A stretch of DNA of 64,000 nt from Annona cherimola (lineage: Eukaryota; Streptophyta; Magnoliopsida; Magnoliales; Annonaceae), in the NCBI GenBank assembly GCA_030490835.1, contig CM059971.1, positions 77,828,224 through 77,892,223 on the forward strand, written 5' to 3'. A model generated the notes under the pieces. That model saw nothing but the letters and a program-made list of their open reading frames with translations. It was not told the DNA's origin and did not search any database. Below, one piece after another: positions 51,301 through 60,605 of this stretch. The position numbers and the translations under genes are program-made. Every line of letters begins with the position of its first letter. Position 1 is the first letter of the stretch.

Positions 51301-53815
51301 TTTTCTCTGTCCATGATTAAAAAAAAAACATTCTGGATGTCCTTAATAATGTGAATCCTACGATGCAAATGAGGAGAAGCAAACATTTGAGAGGAGTATC
51401 AGAAGGTTTGGCATTTGTATGTTGACTAGTTCTTGTGGGTAGAGCCCCACTTGAGTTTCCAACCAGCTGATTGCCAGGCTATATGGCATTATTAGGCACT
51501 AAATGGCCTAAATGATGGACTGGATTTCACAAGGATGGACTTGACATGATTCCTCAAAAACTTAAAGGGAGTTCAAGTTCATTATTGGGAGGTGGTGGTA
51601 TTAGTGAAAGAATATGATACTGAAGAAAAATTTCTTGAAGCTAATGAAATGTAGACATGAACGTCCTATCTTATATGAACCACTTGCATCTGTTTGTTGC
51701 AGTCATCCTGTTCCTTGGTGTTTGCACAAGGCCTCCTCATCTGTCTATGGTCACTGAATACATGGATATGGGATCATTGTATAATCTGATCCATATGAGT
51801 GGTCAAAAGAAGAAAATCAGCTGGCACCGAAGGCTGAAGATGCTCCGTGATATATGCAGGTGGTTCAACATCCTTTCATCACATTCGAATCTTGTTATAT
51901 CATTCTTCTACAAATGCTTGTTTTATGCATGGGTTACTTTATTTTCTTTAGTCTCATGGCAATGCATGGGGAAAGAAAAAAAAAAAAAAGATATTTGTCA
52001 GGATTTTTCTCTTAATCATCCAACAGTTATCTACTAAATTTAAATGCTTAATACATTATGCATCTGGTACCAACTCTGAAATGACCATGTTCATTATCTT
52101 GTTCTAGTGGGAATAAGAATCATAAGGATATTGTATATAGAATACAGACTGACAGAAATGGAGATGCAACTCTGAGTTCATGACAATAGGTAACGCATCA
52201 ACTGATTGGAAATTTCTAAGATGGCAGTAAGACTTGCTATGCTTTATTAATGGAATAGCCATGGCTAAGGAACATGTTCATAGAAGAAGTGCAGTTAAAG
52301 TAAGTTGTTGAAATGTGCTAGGGGCAGGACTAGAAATTGGGTTGTAACAAAATCTGTTGCTCATATATGGGAACTGATGAGACAAAAGTATGGTTTAGGG
52401 ATATACTAGGAAGATTGAGAACAACATTAGTCAATAGTCAATTGTCAAATTTCTTGAGGTTGAAGGCAACAAGAATAAAATTGGATGGCTTAAGAATATG
52501 GATGAAGCTAATTAGAAAAGACACATGGGGTAAAAACTTTTACGGAGGAAATGATGCATGACAAGAGTATAGTTGTGTAGTAAAGTTCATGCACTGACCT
52601 TAATAGTTAGAGAAGTGAAAAAACTTAACAGTGATAATGAAGAATACATCCACTGGACATGGGGATAATCATGTAGTGCTTCAATCATGCACTTGAAAAC
52701 AAAACCAATATGCCTGTTTGTTTAGTTGCTATATGGACATTGTGGATGAATGAGGGATTGTAGAGTTGGTACATAGACCATGTATGAATGAAATTGTTGA
52801 AAACAGCTACATTGATGTATCCAAAATGTTAATGTTCGAGTTGTGGCCATGGTTGCTCATGGGGACCATAGCCATTGAAATTGAAACTGGCAGGACACAC
52901 TCTTGAACCTGAGGCCTGTGACAGAATATCATTACAGATGCAGTGTACAAATGGGATAGCTTAATGAAACCGGTAAAGCTCTAAATTTGGTGAAGCAAAC
53001 TAACATTAGCTTCATGAATGCATTCACAAATAGTTGCTATAGGCGCTTGCACTATTTATCTGGATGCATTAGCTTGTGCAGTGTTTTAATCTGTTGGTAG
53101 CTGCGGAGTGATTTTTCAGGGGTCTGATGTATATGCACCGAATGAAAATAGTCCACCGTGATTTGAAAAGTGCAAATTGCCTTGTGAACCAGCATTTGAC
53201 TGTCAAGATCTGTGATTTTGGGCTCTCACGAGTAATTGCAGAGGTTACTGTGCGAGATTGCTCATCAGCAGGGACTCCTGAATGGATGGCTCCAGAACTC
53301 ATTCGGAATGAACCATTCACAGAGAAATGCGATATATTCAGCTTTGGGGTAATAATGTGGGAGCTTTGTACGCTCAGTAGACCATGGGAAGGTGTTCCAT
53401 CAGTTCAAGTAAGCATACCTGGGTTATATCTTGAAACAGCTTTTCTCATGAATGGAACTTCAGTCTAATAGATTGCCTGGATTGTATCCTGAAATAGCTC
53501 CTCAAGAAGAGGACTTCACTCAGTTATGAAAGCAGTCCTTAAAGAATTGATGCATCTTTGTATTTTCTTCATTTGTTCAGGTAGTTCATGCAGTTGCTAA
53601 TGAGGGATCACGGCTAGAGATTCCTGAAGGTCCAATGGGCAAGCTCATTTCAGGTTGTTCAAATCAATAACTGCTTCGATATACAGCATCCCAATTCCCG
53701 TGCAATTACCTAATCTGACATCATTTGTACAGATTGCTGGGCAGAACCTGATGAGCGGCCAAACTGTGAGGAGATCCTCTCCCGCCTGCTGGACTGCGAG
53801 TACACCCTTTCTTGA
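34265..53815 (+). CDS. EDR1/Raf-like MAPKKK (EDR1 domain plus protein kinase), 15 coding exons, 783 aa
   Basis: Exons: 34,265-34,513; 35,904-36,107; 38,802-38,993; 39,168-39,424; 44,273-44,407; 45,825-45,926; 47,380-47,469; 48,739-48,835; 49,881-50,160; 50,877-51,000; 51,084-51,103; 51,703-51,859; 53,120-53,408; 53,581-53,653; 53,733-53,815. The sum is 2,352 nt with every junction in frame and GT-AG. The N-terminal half is an EDR1-type regulatory domain (LWATGSFSGLIPSGFYSVIP; ADVILVDVEKDKKLSLLKQL; LLGQIRNASCRPRAILFKVL). The C-terminal kinase has G-loop 534-541 (GIGFFGEV), Lys554, Glu572, HRDLKSAN with Asp650, DFG 668-670 and GTPEWMAPE. The HRDLKSAN form is usual for plant Raf-like kinases. 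The closest type from memory is Arabidopsis Raf13-15 (At3g58640 group). The role is likely MAPKKK-type signalling in the cytoplasm; the substrate is unknown. The introns are packed with transposons. Confidence 0.92.
34612..34892 (+). mobile_element. Tourist-like MITE in intron 1 of the kinase, TSD TTA
   Basis: A 281-bp element has ends gggtgtgtttgggaatgga and cacattgccaaacacgccc. It is flanked by TTA at 34,609-34,611 and 34,893-34,895. It is the best-preserved member of the GTGTGTTTGG subfamily here and lies 98 bp downstream of the coding exon 1 donor. Confidence 0.88.
37071..37133 (-). mobile_element. Micro LINE insertion: poly(T)+GATAA between duplicated target sites
   Basis: TTATTGTCTAAGAGATTT (from 37,072) is repeated as TTATTGCCTAAGAGATTT (37,116-37,133). 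The roughly 27 bp between are a T run followed by GATAA, that is TTATC-A(n) on the minus strand. This matches the LINE tail at 29,680 (TTATC then A run). It is the product of a retrotransposition event that copied almost nothing but the tail. Confidence 0.65.
37684..38205. repeat. Local duplication of about 180 bp, units 344 bp apart, in kinase intron 2
   Basis: Unit 1 (about 37,685-37,880) and unit 2 (about 38,028-38,205) share 'agctg(a/g)agtacaagaattt', 'atgatctgtacatgagca' against 'atgatctttacacgagca', and 'tgtgcacatcaatgcatgtt'. Each contains a gtagta/gcagca trinucleotide tract. Open frames across the units are tract artefacts. Confidence 0.8.
38288..38550 (-). mobile_element. Tourist-like MITE in kinase intron 2, TSD TTA
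   Basis: A 263-bp element begins ggcactgttggtaatgtggg and ends cacatttgttaccaaacagt plus gcc. It is flanked by TTA at 38,285-38,287 and 38,551-38,553. The interior resembles the copy at 3,789-4,053 ('tgataggggtaaagtaagaa', 'gattggaatataggggtga'). Confidence 0.88.
39519..42028 (-). mobile_element. Deleted Ty3/gypsy-like LTR retrotransposon in kinase intron 4
   Basis: Two related terminal regions (about 39,519-40,011 and 41,000-42,028) share 'gaggaagatttt' or 'gaaggaagatcctg', 'atctcaattcataaactctc' and 'caactgaat(a/g)(g/a)aacac'. On the minus strand the interior begins with gag remnants (FKNKIKGKYLPQY near 40,970; a zinc-knuckle-like GHITSQC-type string near 40,520). It ends just before the left LTR with 'cgaggacaag', a T run and 'cccctaagttggggaaaatt', the usual 3' end of gypsy coding regions with its polypurine tract. 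Protease, reverse transcriptase and integrase are absent, so an internal deletion joined gag to the tail. The right LTR is split by a TRIM. Confidence 0.75.
41295..41879 (-). mobile_element. TRIM (terminal-repeat retrotransposon in miniature), TSD TAAAC
   Basis: A 585-bp element has two direct terminal repeats, 41,295-41,521 (227 bp) and 41,651-41,879 (229 bp), with a 129-bp interior. Both repeats begin TGTA on the + strand and end in CA. On the minus strand TGGTATTAGAGC (complement of 41,637-41,648) lies 2 nt after the 5' LTR. This is one mismatch from the initiator tRNA-Met primer site TGGTATCAGAGC. The element is flanked by TAAAC at 41,290-41,294 and 41,880-41,884. It has no coding capacity. 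It is inserted in the right LTR of the gypsy-like element, whose left LTR shows the empty site. Confidence 0.85.
42364..42394 (+). repeat. (TC)n microsatellite in kinase intron 4
   Basis: About 15 uninterrupted TC dinucleotides. Confidence 0.95.
43007..43607. mobile_element. Mutator-like foldback, perfect 9-bp TSD, inside an RTE LINE
   Basis: The ends gagtacagatccagtgtgct and 'attggatcggtactc' are inverted repeats. A perfect target duplication TACAAGATT lies at 42,998-43,006 and 43,608-43,616. Internal arms pair ('accattgagcttcact' with 'gttgaagctcaatgct'). The element is 601 bp, of which 262 bp are a nested Tourist MITE. The 9-bp duplication indicates a Mutator-type transposase acting in trans. 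Confidence 0.88.
43231..43492 (-). mobile_element. Tourist-like MITE nested in the foldback at 43,007
   Basis: The ends are gggtgtgtttggaaataat and 'tacttcccaaacaccc'. The interior matches other family members (reverse). The flanking ATG/ATA are not identical. It interrupts the foldback right arm between 'acttacacatatg' and 'agttcatgcttgggcccac'. Confidence 0.8.
44778..45270 (-). mobile_element. RTE-type LINE 3' fragment, minus strand
   Basis: On the minus strand the frame reads MSIAEMRMLR, then MSGKTRKDKIKNEIIREN, RENRLRWFDHVKRRPEVAPV and RMRGRLKKTWMKVIKQD, with stops between. It ends with 'cacctaggtgg' complement and an ATGATGATGATAA tail at 44,778. This is the C-terminal end of an RTE ORF and its trinucleotide tail. 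Confidence 0.8.
45446..45655. repeat. Three imperfect tandem units of about 70-85 bp, kinase intron 5
   Basis: Each unit runs from 'tt(t/c)aatcctt' through 'cactcttg' or 'tactcttgtg' to 'ttgctcttca' or 'ttactcttca' and 'aaacagat'. The array lies about 170 bp upstream of the exon 6 acceptor. Confidence 0.6.
46951..47012 (+). pseudogene. Truncated tRNA-Met pseudogene that keeps the intron
   Basis: From 'gagcctcatagctaagagg' to 'cctctcttacccca' the sequence follows the 3' two-thirds of the tRNA-Met gene at 26,790: CAT anticodon, the same GCTAAGAGG intron, variable loop, T-arm (GAAAG-TTCAGGC-CTCTC) and acceptor strand ending CCCCA. There are several substitutions and one deletion. The 5' acceptor and D-arm are not recognisable, so it cannot be functional. 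Confidence 0.75.
47590..47957 (+). mobile_element. RTE-type LINE 3' fragment
   Basis: The + strand contains 'atgaggctgttaagatgga' (MRLLRW), 'agattaaggtggtttgggca' (RLRWFGHV), 'caaggttgtaagagaatgag' and a 3' end 'cccacataggtggaaacaac' followed by (GAT)n/(GAC)n at 47,930-47,957. Stops interrupt the frame. It begins about 120 bp after coding exon 7. Confidence 0.8.
48834..48920 (+). repeat. Triplicated 5' splice-site region after kinase exon 8
   Basis: The intron start gtaagcacccttaa (48,836) recurs as gtaagcgcccttaa (48,872) and gtaagcacccttaa (48,906). They are separated by T-rich runs ending in 'tttttagtgga' and 'tttttcagtgga'. The copies create two further GTAAGC donors and two acceptor-like sites within 75 bp. 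Confidence 0.75.
49001..49246 (+). mobile_element. Degenerate MITE-like element in kinase intron 8
   Basis: Weak inverted ends ('tttggaatggagaag' and 'cttttctccaaac') and Tourist-like words ('gctagggataatggtta', 'gataggggataaaaatag'). No target duplication was identified. Confidence 0.35.
50400..50600. repeat. Imperfect tandem duplication (about 119 bp) in kinase intron 9
   Basis: 'tcttcaagaattttcttccc' occurs at 50,400 and about 50,519. Each is followed by 'ggattag' or 'tgattag', 'actgc(t/c)gcatgt' or a close variant, and 'tctgccagttg'. Confidence 0.65.
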
Positions 53816-54155
53816 TTCTGTTTAGTTAGCAAGCATGAGGAACTAAATTTCAGATGAGATGCAGCTGTAAATTTGTAAATGCCAATGCATTGTTATAAAA
53901 AGTGGGATTGTTAAGGATGGTCTTCAATATTTTACAGCCAACCCTATCTCTCCTGATTACATTACGATTTACCATGAACATTAGCTATTCTAAGAAATTT
54001 TTAAAACAGGTTACAGAATTAAAGAAAGGTTGCAACTGTTGATGAATTTCTATTTACCAACAGTTTAGATACTTCAGGAGGAAATCAAGATAGCAACTCT
54101 GGCTATTGACAAAAGCATCAAGAGGTGAGGATCAAGACGGATCTCTATTTGTGTT

Positions 54156-56330
54156 TCAGTCAGGTATAGCCCGGTTGTTGAGAGCATCCTCAAACCGGCT
54201 GCACGAATCAACCCGCATCTCTGTGCTTGTGTCATTCTCTGGCGCAGGATAGTAGTCTTCTCTCAGCTGCACATCCCTGAGGTTCGGGATTTTGAGCAGG
54301 AACATCAAGAAGTGCTCATGAGTAGTTCCATGGATGAAGAGCTTCCTCAGTGTAGAACATGTGGGAAGCAGTCCAGCAGCAGGAAGAGACAGGCTCCTCT
54401 GGTTCACATCTCTGTCCTGTGGAGGCCAATAATCAAGCTCATTGAGGTTCAGCAATTCTATCCCTCTCAAATAAAACCTCTCCCACAGGCTCAGATCCAT
54501 GTGCCCGCTGGGAGCCGTCAGTGCATAGCCAATCACGTCCCCACAATTCAGCTGCATCTTGGACAGACGAGGATAACATGAGAGGGTGCCTAGTCCAAAT
54601 GCCTGTTCTGTAGGTTTTGGCTGCATGCGGCAATCACCTTCAACCTTGATCTGAATCTCCTCCAATTTCGGGCAGCTCTCCAGCCCTGCCACTGGTAAGG
54701 GAGTCAACAATTCACCAACGGCTATCCAGAGGGACAAGTGCCGCAACTGCTTCCATGTTCTCCACATAAGCTTTGTGTCATTGCTCCGCTTCTCATTAGA
54801 ATGACCTTCTTCGGCGGAGTGCCTGCATTTCTTCTGCTTCGCATCTTCAGACCATCCAGTGGTACTCTCCCTTGATTCCATGTAGTTGGAGAATCTAGCA
54901 GAGTGCTTAGAACGTGAAGACTCAAATTCATTGAGCTCAAACAGGTGAATGGCTTTTGCAGGTCTTTCTAAGCCCTCGAGACCACTCCAGACACAGTCAA
55001 TATGAAGATGCTGAATCCGGTGGCGTACTGGCTCAAGGGCCCACAGTGAACTGGATGCATCCAGATTCTTGCAGCAGGAGATCCGCACATCAGTCAGGGT
55101 CTTGCGGAGCATGCCAGCAAATCTCTTCATGCCTATGACTGTAATGTTCTTGCAGCCCTGGATTGAAAACCGGGCCAACTGAAGGCAGCCTCGCGAGATT
55201 GCTAGCAGGCTTGAATCTGTCAGGTCAGCAGAGTTCTTGATCGACAAGGATTCCAAATTCCCACAGAGTGCAACGCCGTCCAACTGTGATCCCTCGGCTC
55301 TGCAGATCCCGTGAAATTGACCAAGTGCCAGAGACTTGAGCTTTGGGCACTTGGAATTCAGCACCTCCAATGCCGGTCCAGCATCCCTTACGTTGTGGCA
55401 GACATCGAGAGTGAGCTCCTCGAGGAGAGGGAGCCCAGCAAAGATACCCTCCAGTGTGGTTCGGCTGATTCGTGCATCCTCCTGAGTGATTCCGTCATCG
55501 TCAGGGTCGCCATGGCCCCCTGACAGGGCGGGCGCATGGGCAAGGTGGAGGAGGGTGAGAAGAGGGCAATTGGAGGCTATTGCAAAAAGGGCGTCGTCCC
55601 CGACAAAGTCAACATACCGGGGATCAAACACGCAGGCGGCAAGGAGGCGGCAGAGTTTGGGGCAGGACTTGGAAATGGCGATGAGTTCCTGAGATTTGAA
55701 GCCTTCCGAGGAAGCCGTGAGAAGGTTCAGGCAGGTGAGATTACCGGCGCCGGAGGGGGAGGCCGCGAGGGCCTGCGGGAGATCTTCGGTCCAGCAGTAA
55801 AAATGCGAGAGATCAATTTCGGTTATGGAGGGGCAGTTGTGCAATAGAGGGATGAAATCTGAGCCGAGTGGGGCATGGGTGCGCTGGTGCCAGCGGACGA
55901 GCTTCGCGCGGGTGAGGGATGGGAAGTGGGTGGTGAGGTAATAGAGGGTGGAAAGGGTGCGGGCGTAGACGGTGAGAGAGGTGACATGGGGGAAGGCCTG
56001 GGCGAGGCGCTGGGCCAGCAGCATGGGATCGGCGAGCAAGGAAGAGGAAGAAGCTCCGGAGACGGGGTCGTCGAGGAGGGGGTGGCCCCAGGGGGAGAGA
56101 AGGGAGAGGTCGAGGTGGGTGACGGAGCTGAAGGAGTTGGGGATGAGAAAGAGGTCGCGAACGTTGCCGCGAAGGGAGATGGACGTGCGGGTGAGTCGCT
56201 CGAGCGCTAGCCACTTGGTGCAGACGAGGGACATGGCGTTGCGGCTGCGGGTCGATGTCACCAGCGAGAAGATTTTCAGCAGTATCGCGTCATGCAGGTC
56301 GTGCAGGTGCGTGCCGCCGCTGCTTTCCAT
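54156..56330 (-). CDS. MAX2: F-box/LRR protein MAX2 (D3), 724 aa, intronless
   Basis: This is the SCF substrate receptor for strigolactone and karrikin signalling. With the D14 or KAI2 receptor it recruits SMXL repressors for ubiquitination in the nucleus. The N-terminal F-box (about residues 5-48) reads LHDLHDAILLKIFSLV, NAMSLVCTKWLALERLTRTS. The MAX2-specific block SISLRGNVRDLFLIP and VTHLDLSLLSPWGHPLL follows, then some 18-20 leucine-rich repeats. Residues about 430-520 form an insert rich in charged residues (KQKKCRHSAEEG). The C-terminus has the conserved RFEDALNNRAIPD helix ending in Asp, which in D3 is known to switch between engaged and dislodged forms. The length is close to rice D3 and Arabidopsis MAX2. 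The single exon is typical. It is convergent with the kinase, 340 bp stop to stop. Confidence 0.96.
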   Translation of the reverse strand: MESSGGTHLHDLHDAILLKIFSLVTSTRSRNAMSLVCTKWLALERLTRTSISLRGNVRDLFLIPNSFSSVTHLDLSLLSPWGHPLLDDPVSGASSSSLLADPMLLAQRLAQAFPHVTSLTVYARTLSTLYYLTTHFPSLTRAKLVRWHQRTHAPLGSDFIPLLHNCPSITEIDLSHFYCWTEDLPQALAASPSGAGNLTCLNLLTASSEGFKSQELIAISKSCPKLCRLLAACVFDPRYVDFVGDDALFAIASNCPLLTLLHLAHAPALSGGHGDPDDDGITQEDARISRTTLEGIFAGLPLLEELTLDVCHNVRDAGPALEVLNSKCPKLKSLALGQFHGICRAEGSQLDGVALCGNLESLSIKNSADLTDSSLLAISRGCLQLARFSIQGCKNITVIGMKRFAGMLRKTLTDVRISCCKNLDASSSLWALEPVRHRIQHLHIDCVWSGLEGLERPAKAIHLFELNEFESSRSKHSARFSNYMESRESTTGWSEDAKQKKCRHSAEEGHSNEKRSNDTKLMWRTWKQLRHLSLWIAVGELLTPLPVAGLESCPKLEEIQIKVEGDCRMQPKPTEQAFGLGTLSCYPRLSKMQLNCGDVIGYALTAPSGHMDLSLWERFYLRGIELLNLNELDYWPPQDRDVNQRSLSLPAAGLLPTCSTLRKLFIHGTTHEHFLMFLLKIPNLRDVQLREDYYPAPENDTSTEMRVDSCSRFEDALNNRAIPD

Positions 56331-56356
56331 CTCTCTCTCTCTCTCTCTCTAATCTG
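56331..56356 (-). repeat. (GA)n run in the MAX2 5' leader
   Basis: About 10 CT dinucleotides on the + strand directly abut the MAX2 start codon, so the minus-strand leader reads (GA)n up to the ATG. GA-rich leaders are common in plants; length variation here could alter translation. Confidence 0.6.
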
Positions 56357-56815
56357 TATTGCTGCTGCTCTGCTGATGATGATGACGATGATCTCTCCCT
56401 TTCTCTTTTTCGCTTGCTATCTCCCGATGGGGGAAGGTGGGATGGTGGGTGACGTGAGTTGTGGATGAAGATGAAGATACGAACGGGAACAGGTGGAATT
56501 TGTCGCCATACGGTACCCACGTGATCGCGATCCCTTGCCCCGCTCTGCTCTCGCCCTTCTATTTATTTTTTGGAAAATGAAAACTGCTGTATTTTCTTCA
56601 AGCGCCGAGCACAAACGCAACAAACGGGTAGGCATTGGCAAATGGCAAGTGCGTTTTTAGGACAAGATCCAGTGGTCCTACTACCAATCAGGTTTCGGGG
56701 ACAAACGATTCTGCTCTGTCAGAAGCAGCCGTTACTTTCTACTTTCTACGTACAAACCGTGCCAATTCAATACCGGTTAGGCCACTTTTTATGCATTTGT
56801 TCTTCGCACTATCGA

Positions 56816-56817
<2 letters not shown>

Positions 56818-56858
<41 letters not shown>
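56818..56858 (-). repeat. 41-nt poly(T) followed by GATAA (LINE tail-like)
   Basis: Forty-one T residues are followed by GATAAAAAAG. Read on the minus strand this is TTATC-A(41), the same tail as at 29,680 and 37,110. It lies about 490 bp upstream of the MAX2 start codon. The length is polymerase-slippage prone, so it is likely polymorphic. Confidence 0.6.
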
Positions 56859-56859
<1 letters not shown>

Positions 56860-57461
56860 ATAAAAAAGAATTTGAGTTTTTGACAGCGTCATTTGGTATA
56901 GGTTCTGAAAAGCAGCAGATGGCCACTAGGAATTGGATCCATGCATGTAATCTTCCAAGTTCCAATCTTGGCGTTCAACCCAAACGTCCTTAGTACTCTC
57001 TTTGAGGACTAATATTGCACCGCTGACATGGGAAAATGTATAAAACCGTGAAACGTTGTAGCTAGGGTTAGGAAATCCAAGAATGTCCCGTTAATCGTTC
57101 TGAGTCTAAAGATTCCACATTTTAAGCTGCCATTGTTTGGATGGGACCCTCCAATTAACTTGGGGGCTCAGGTGAAAACGATAGGTGTTGTAAATTTGAT
57201 AGTTTCTTTACGGTGGAATGTATGGGACATAAGCCGTAGCCAATTCTCTCATGATTACAACAACTATTCTTGCTCAATTTTTAAAATGACATCAATTAGA
57301 AATTTTCTTATGCCGTAGTAATATGTATAAATATCAAAAGTCTAGCCACGCTTCGTTGATAAATCATTTATCTAAATAACAAGATATCTTTAAATTAGAT
57401 GAGTGTTTAACTTAAGTCTTTATGTTGTGTTTAGTTTCAAGAATTCTAAAACGTGTACTAA

Positions 57462-57703
57462 GAGTGTGTTTGTTCATATTAAAAGTTTACTTTCCACAAT
57501 CGCTCTATTTTTAAATTATTTTTATATTTGTTATACAATTACTCTACTTTTAGTTATTGGCTATGCAATTTATTTATTTATTTTAACTCTTTCTTTTTAC
57601 TATTCATCATTACCTGTATTACATCACATTATTTTTTCTCATTTCAAAAACTTCTACGATGAAAATTTTTTATCAAAAGTTTTATCATTTTCTATACACA
57701 CTC
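57462..57703 (-). mobile_element. Tourist-like MITE, TSD TAA
   Basis: A 242-bp element begins gagtgtgtttgttcata and ends 'ttttctatacacactc'. It is flanked by TAA at 57,459-57,461 and 57,704-57,706. The interior follows the family order ('tttactttccacaatcgc', 'ttttaactctttctttt'). Confidence 0.8.
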
Positions 57704-58284
57704 TAAAAAAGGAAGGGGAGATTAAAGAGTAATGAAAGTTTTTTGTAATAGTTCTCAGACTTTTGTATCGTTGTTAGCTAACTTCATTATTATTATTATT
57801 CTGTTACTCTTAAAATTGCTTTTTTTAAATAGTCTTTTGAGTATCTTATTTTGCTACTCATATTGTGCAACTACTTTATACTTTTTTGAAAAAATCGTAA
57901 GATGACCCTTATTACTTTCTTTTGAGATGTATCCTAGCTTCACATTTGATGTTGTTTCCACTTTAACGTCTTTTAAAGTCTCTTTTTTTTATTTTATCAA
58001 TTTTAATTTAAAATTTCCTTATTTCATGTTTTGAACTTTCACTATTTATAATTTTATAGATCCTATCTCATATAATAATGAGAGTTATAATAATGTTCTT
58101 TTGGTTTAATATGAGTTGTTATTTGCGCAATCTTATCATGAACGTTATTACATGCATTACTTCATCGTTAAAATTACCTTATATAGTTATCCTGGCTTCA
58201 TTTGTCCTTTCCCTTAGACTTTTTTTTACTCACATATTCCATATATTTTCTACTTCTATCTCTCCTAAAAAAAAACAAAATATA

Positions 58285-58456
58285 GGTATGTTTGAGAATC
58301 ATGAGAAGTTCTCAATTTAAAACTTTTTATTTTCTATAATTACTCATAAGACTATCGGATCTATTTTATTTTATTTTCTTTACCCCACTTCTATCATTTC
58401 AAAAAAATTTCCATCAAAAACATTCTTTTCAAAAAGTTTATAAATGCCAAACACAC
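58285..58456 (-). mobile_element. Short Tourist-like MITE with internal deletion
   Basis: The ends are ggtatgtttgagaatcatga and 'aaatgccaaacacac', flanked by TATA on both sides. At 172 bp it is shorter than its relatives; the middle is missing. Confidence 0.6.
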
Positions 58457-58479
58457 TATAATTTTTTTTTTTTTTTTTT

Positions 58480-59400
58480 TGCCCGCTTTCTACCACAACT
58501 TAACTATGTTATGCTGTGCTTTTGAGACGCTGCTATCCTTGCATATCATCTCTTGCATGAAATGCCCTGAAATTGGAAAGTTAAAATATTCGCAGAAAGC
58601 TAGATGCTGGCCGCAAGCATCCTTTACCATGCCAGCCTCTTTCGTCAGGCCGGGGCTCGGCAATTGGAGTAAAGTGGAAAAATGGAACTGCCTATAGTAG
58701 ATTTTTCTATTTGTGCCTGCCCCTCAACATCATAGAAGGCCACCGATCACTTGCATCGTTTCTAATTTCCATTTTGCACGAGGAAGGAAGATTTCTGCAT
58801 AAAAATCCCAGGCTCCGGTGTTGAGAGAGTCCAGCAGCAGGTTACATTATTGGAAGGAAAGGAACACTCGTCTTTGTCGGGTGTGAATTGCGTTTTTAAA
58901 GACCATGATTGTGCAGCTGGTCCCACGCGCTTTCCTCGTTGCGGTCTGATGAAAGGCCTCCAAAGTCAGGCCAGGGATTCGTTTGCAATTACCATTCTCT
59001 TGTGATTTGTGAATGGTGAGAGATGCTTTCCCATGCCATCCACGCCATACTGGTGTCATTGTCCTCGTTCATTCGACAACTTGTTTTCTGACGGGATAGT
59101 CAAGCAATGATTAACCACACAATCATTGTCTGCTAGTGGAAATTACAACCAAAAAACTGACTACGTTTCGCACGCCCCACCCCCGGATAAGTCTGCTGAT
59201 TAGAAGCTTTTGCTGCAGTCGCTTTGCGGATTTCCACCGTGCTATCCGGGATTTGACGCGTTCACCGGGTCCGAAGTCTTTGGTTTGGTTTGAGCGTGAC
59301 AGGTAGTTTAGAAGAGTCGGATTTAATGCCGACAGATTCTATGCACCCGCCCTTAAATGGCTACTGCCGTGCCAAAAATAAAAAAATAAAAAACTTGTAC
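58480..59400. other. GC-richer stretch without a recognised gene
   Basis: The composition is closer to genic DNA than the neighbours. Neither the + frame at 58,479-58,697 nor the minus frame at 58,847-59,059 resembles a known protein. It could be a decayed gene or an unidentified non-coding transcript. Confidence 0.3.
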
Positions 59401-59627
59401 TTAGATTTTTCCTCTTATGAAATTAGGTAATTTTTAAAATCTATTTGGTATTTTATTTTGATTTCGAAATTTATTTGGTATTTTATATTTGTATTTTGAT
59501 CAAAAGAAAATATCAAAGGATCTTTTAAATTGACGAATTTCATAAGATAGAAAATGTAGATGAGCATGCATATGTATAAAAAAAAGAAAAAAAGAAGATA
59601 TGTTTGGACTGCCCGTAAATCACCCAA

Positions 59628-60180
59628 TCTACATGCGGCTGCATAAAAAAATGTTCCGGATTTAATTTTAGGTAATTTATATGAAAGATTGTGTTGCATT
59701 GATAGTTGAAACTCTGATTCCAATTTCGACGTTATTTTGCAGGATTTTAGTTACGGCAATGTTTGACAATGAGGATTTTTTTGGCTTTCCATTTCCATCA
59801 TATTTTTCAGGAGTTTACATTTTAACTGCCCGAGCATGATAGTTCTATCATTGTTATTTTATAGGGTAATTTGCAAATTGGGTAACTACTCCATTTACAT
59901 CCGGCTGCATTAAAAAATGTTCCGGATTTAATTTTAGTTAATTTATTTGTAAGATTGTGTTGCACTGATAGCTGAAACTCTGATTCCACTTTCAACGTTT
60001 TTTGTTTTCCCCCCTTTCCTGAAGTTGCACTTTGAACATTATTTAGCAGGACTCTGGTTACCGCAATGTTTGGTCATGAGCATTTTTTTGGCTCTCCCTT
60101 TTCCATCATATTTTTCAAAATTTTACATTTTAACTGCCCCTGCATGATATTTCTATCATTGTTATTTATAGGATAATTTG
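59628..60180. repeat. Tandem duplication, units of about 263 and 290 bp
   Basis: Unit 1 (59,628-59,890) and unit 2 (59,891-60,180) share 'ggctgcat(a/t)aaaaaatgttc', 'ggatttaattttag', 'aagattgtgttgca', 'gaaactctgattcca', 'catcatatttttca' and 'ttacattttaactgcc' in the same order. Unit 2 carries about 35 extra bases (near 60,005-60,045). Confidence 0.85.
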
Positions 60181-60570
60181 CAAATATACATACATAATTT
60201 GACTATAATTGCAAATATATTTACATAATTTCAGAAACCGCAAATAACCTCAATAAAATTTGCAATAATTGCAAATATACTGATGTTGTTATAAAATCGT
60301 TACTATAACATCACGGTATGAGTATATATGTAGGTATATTTACAAAAACTAGATATGTTTACTTAATTTTTAAAATTATAAATATGCACACGTAGTGTGT
60401 ATATCTTTGCAAATATATCCATCTCGTGATGGTACAGTAATGACATTATAATGATGTGGGTATATTTGCAACTATAATCTTACTATATAATATTATTTAT
60501 AATTTGTAAAACTATATACATATATTAGTAATTATGGTTAAATTAAGTGGGTATATTTGCAAATCACTCT
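60172..60570. mobile_element. Foldback element with ATTTGCAAATATA ends
   Basis: The left end 'ggataatttgcaaatataca' plus 'tacataatttgactataatt' is inverted at the right end ('taattatggttaaattaagt' plus 'gggtatatttgcaaatcac'). Internal inverted words ('gcaaatatactgatgttgtt' with 'gatgtgggtatatttgca') extend the pairing. The size is about 400 bp, non-coding. Confidence 0.65.
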
Positions 60571-60605
60571 CTCTTTCTCTCTCTTTATTTTAAATTTTCA
60601 TTTTT

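Noticed and set aside
52337..52561. 74-codon frame in kinase intron 12 as a retroelement gene
   Set aside because: No reverse transcriptase, gag or other motif seen; the frame ends are arbitrary.
55813..56352. Long frames antisense to MAX2 (for example 55,875-56,210 +)
   Set aside because: Glycine/arginine-rich translations arise from the GC-rich MAX2 exon read backwards; no independent features.
58479..59059. Protein gene in the GC-richer segment
   Set aside because: Frames are short, lack motifs and do not join across plausible introns.
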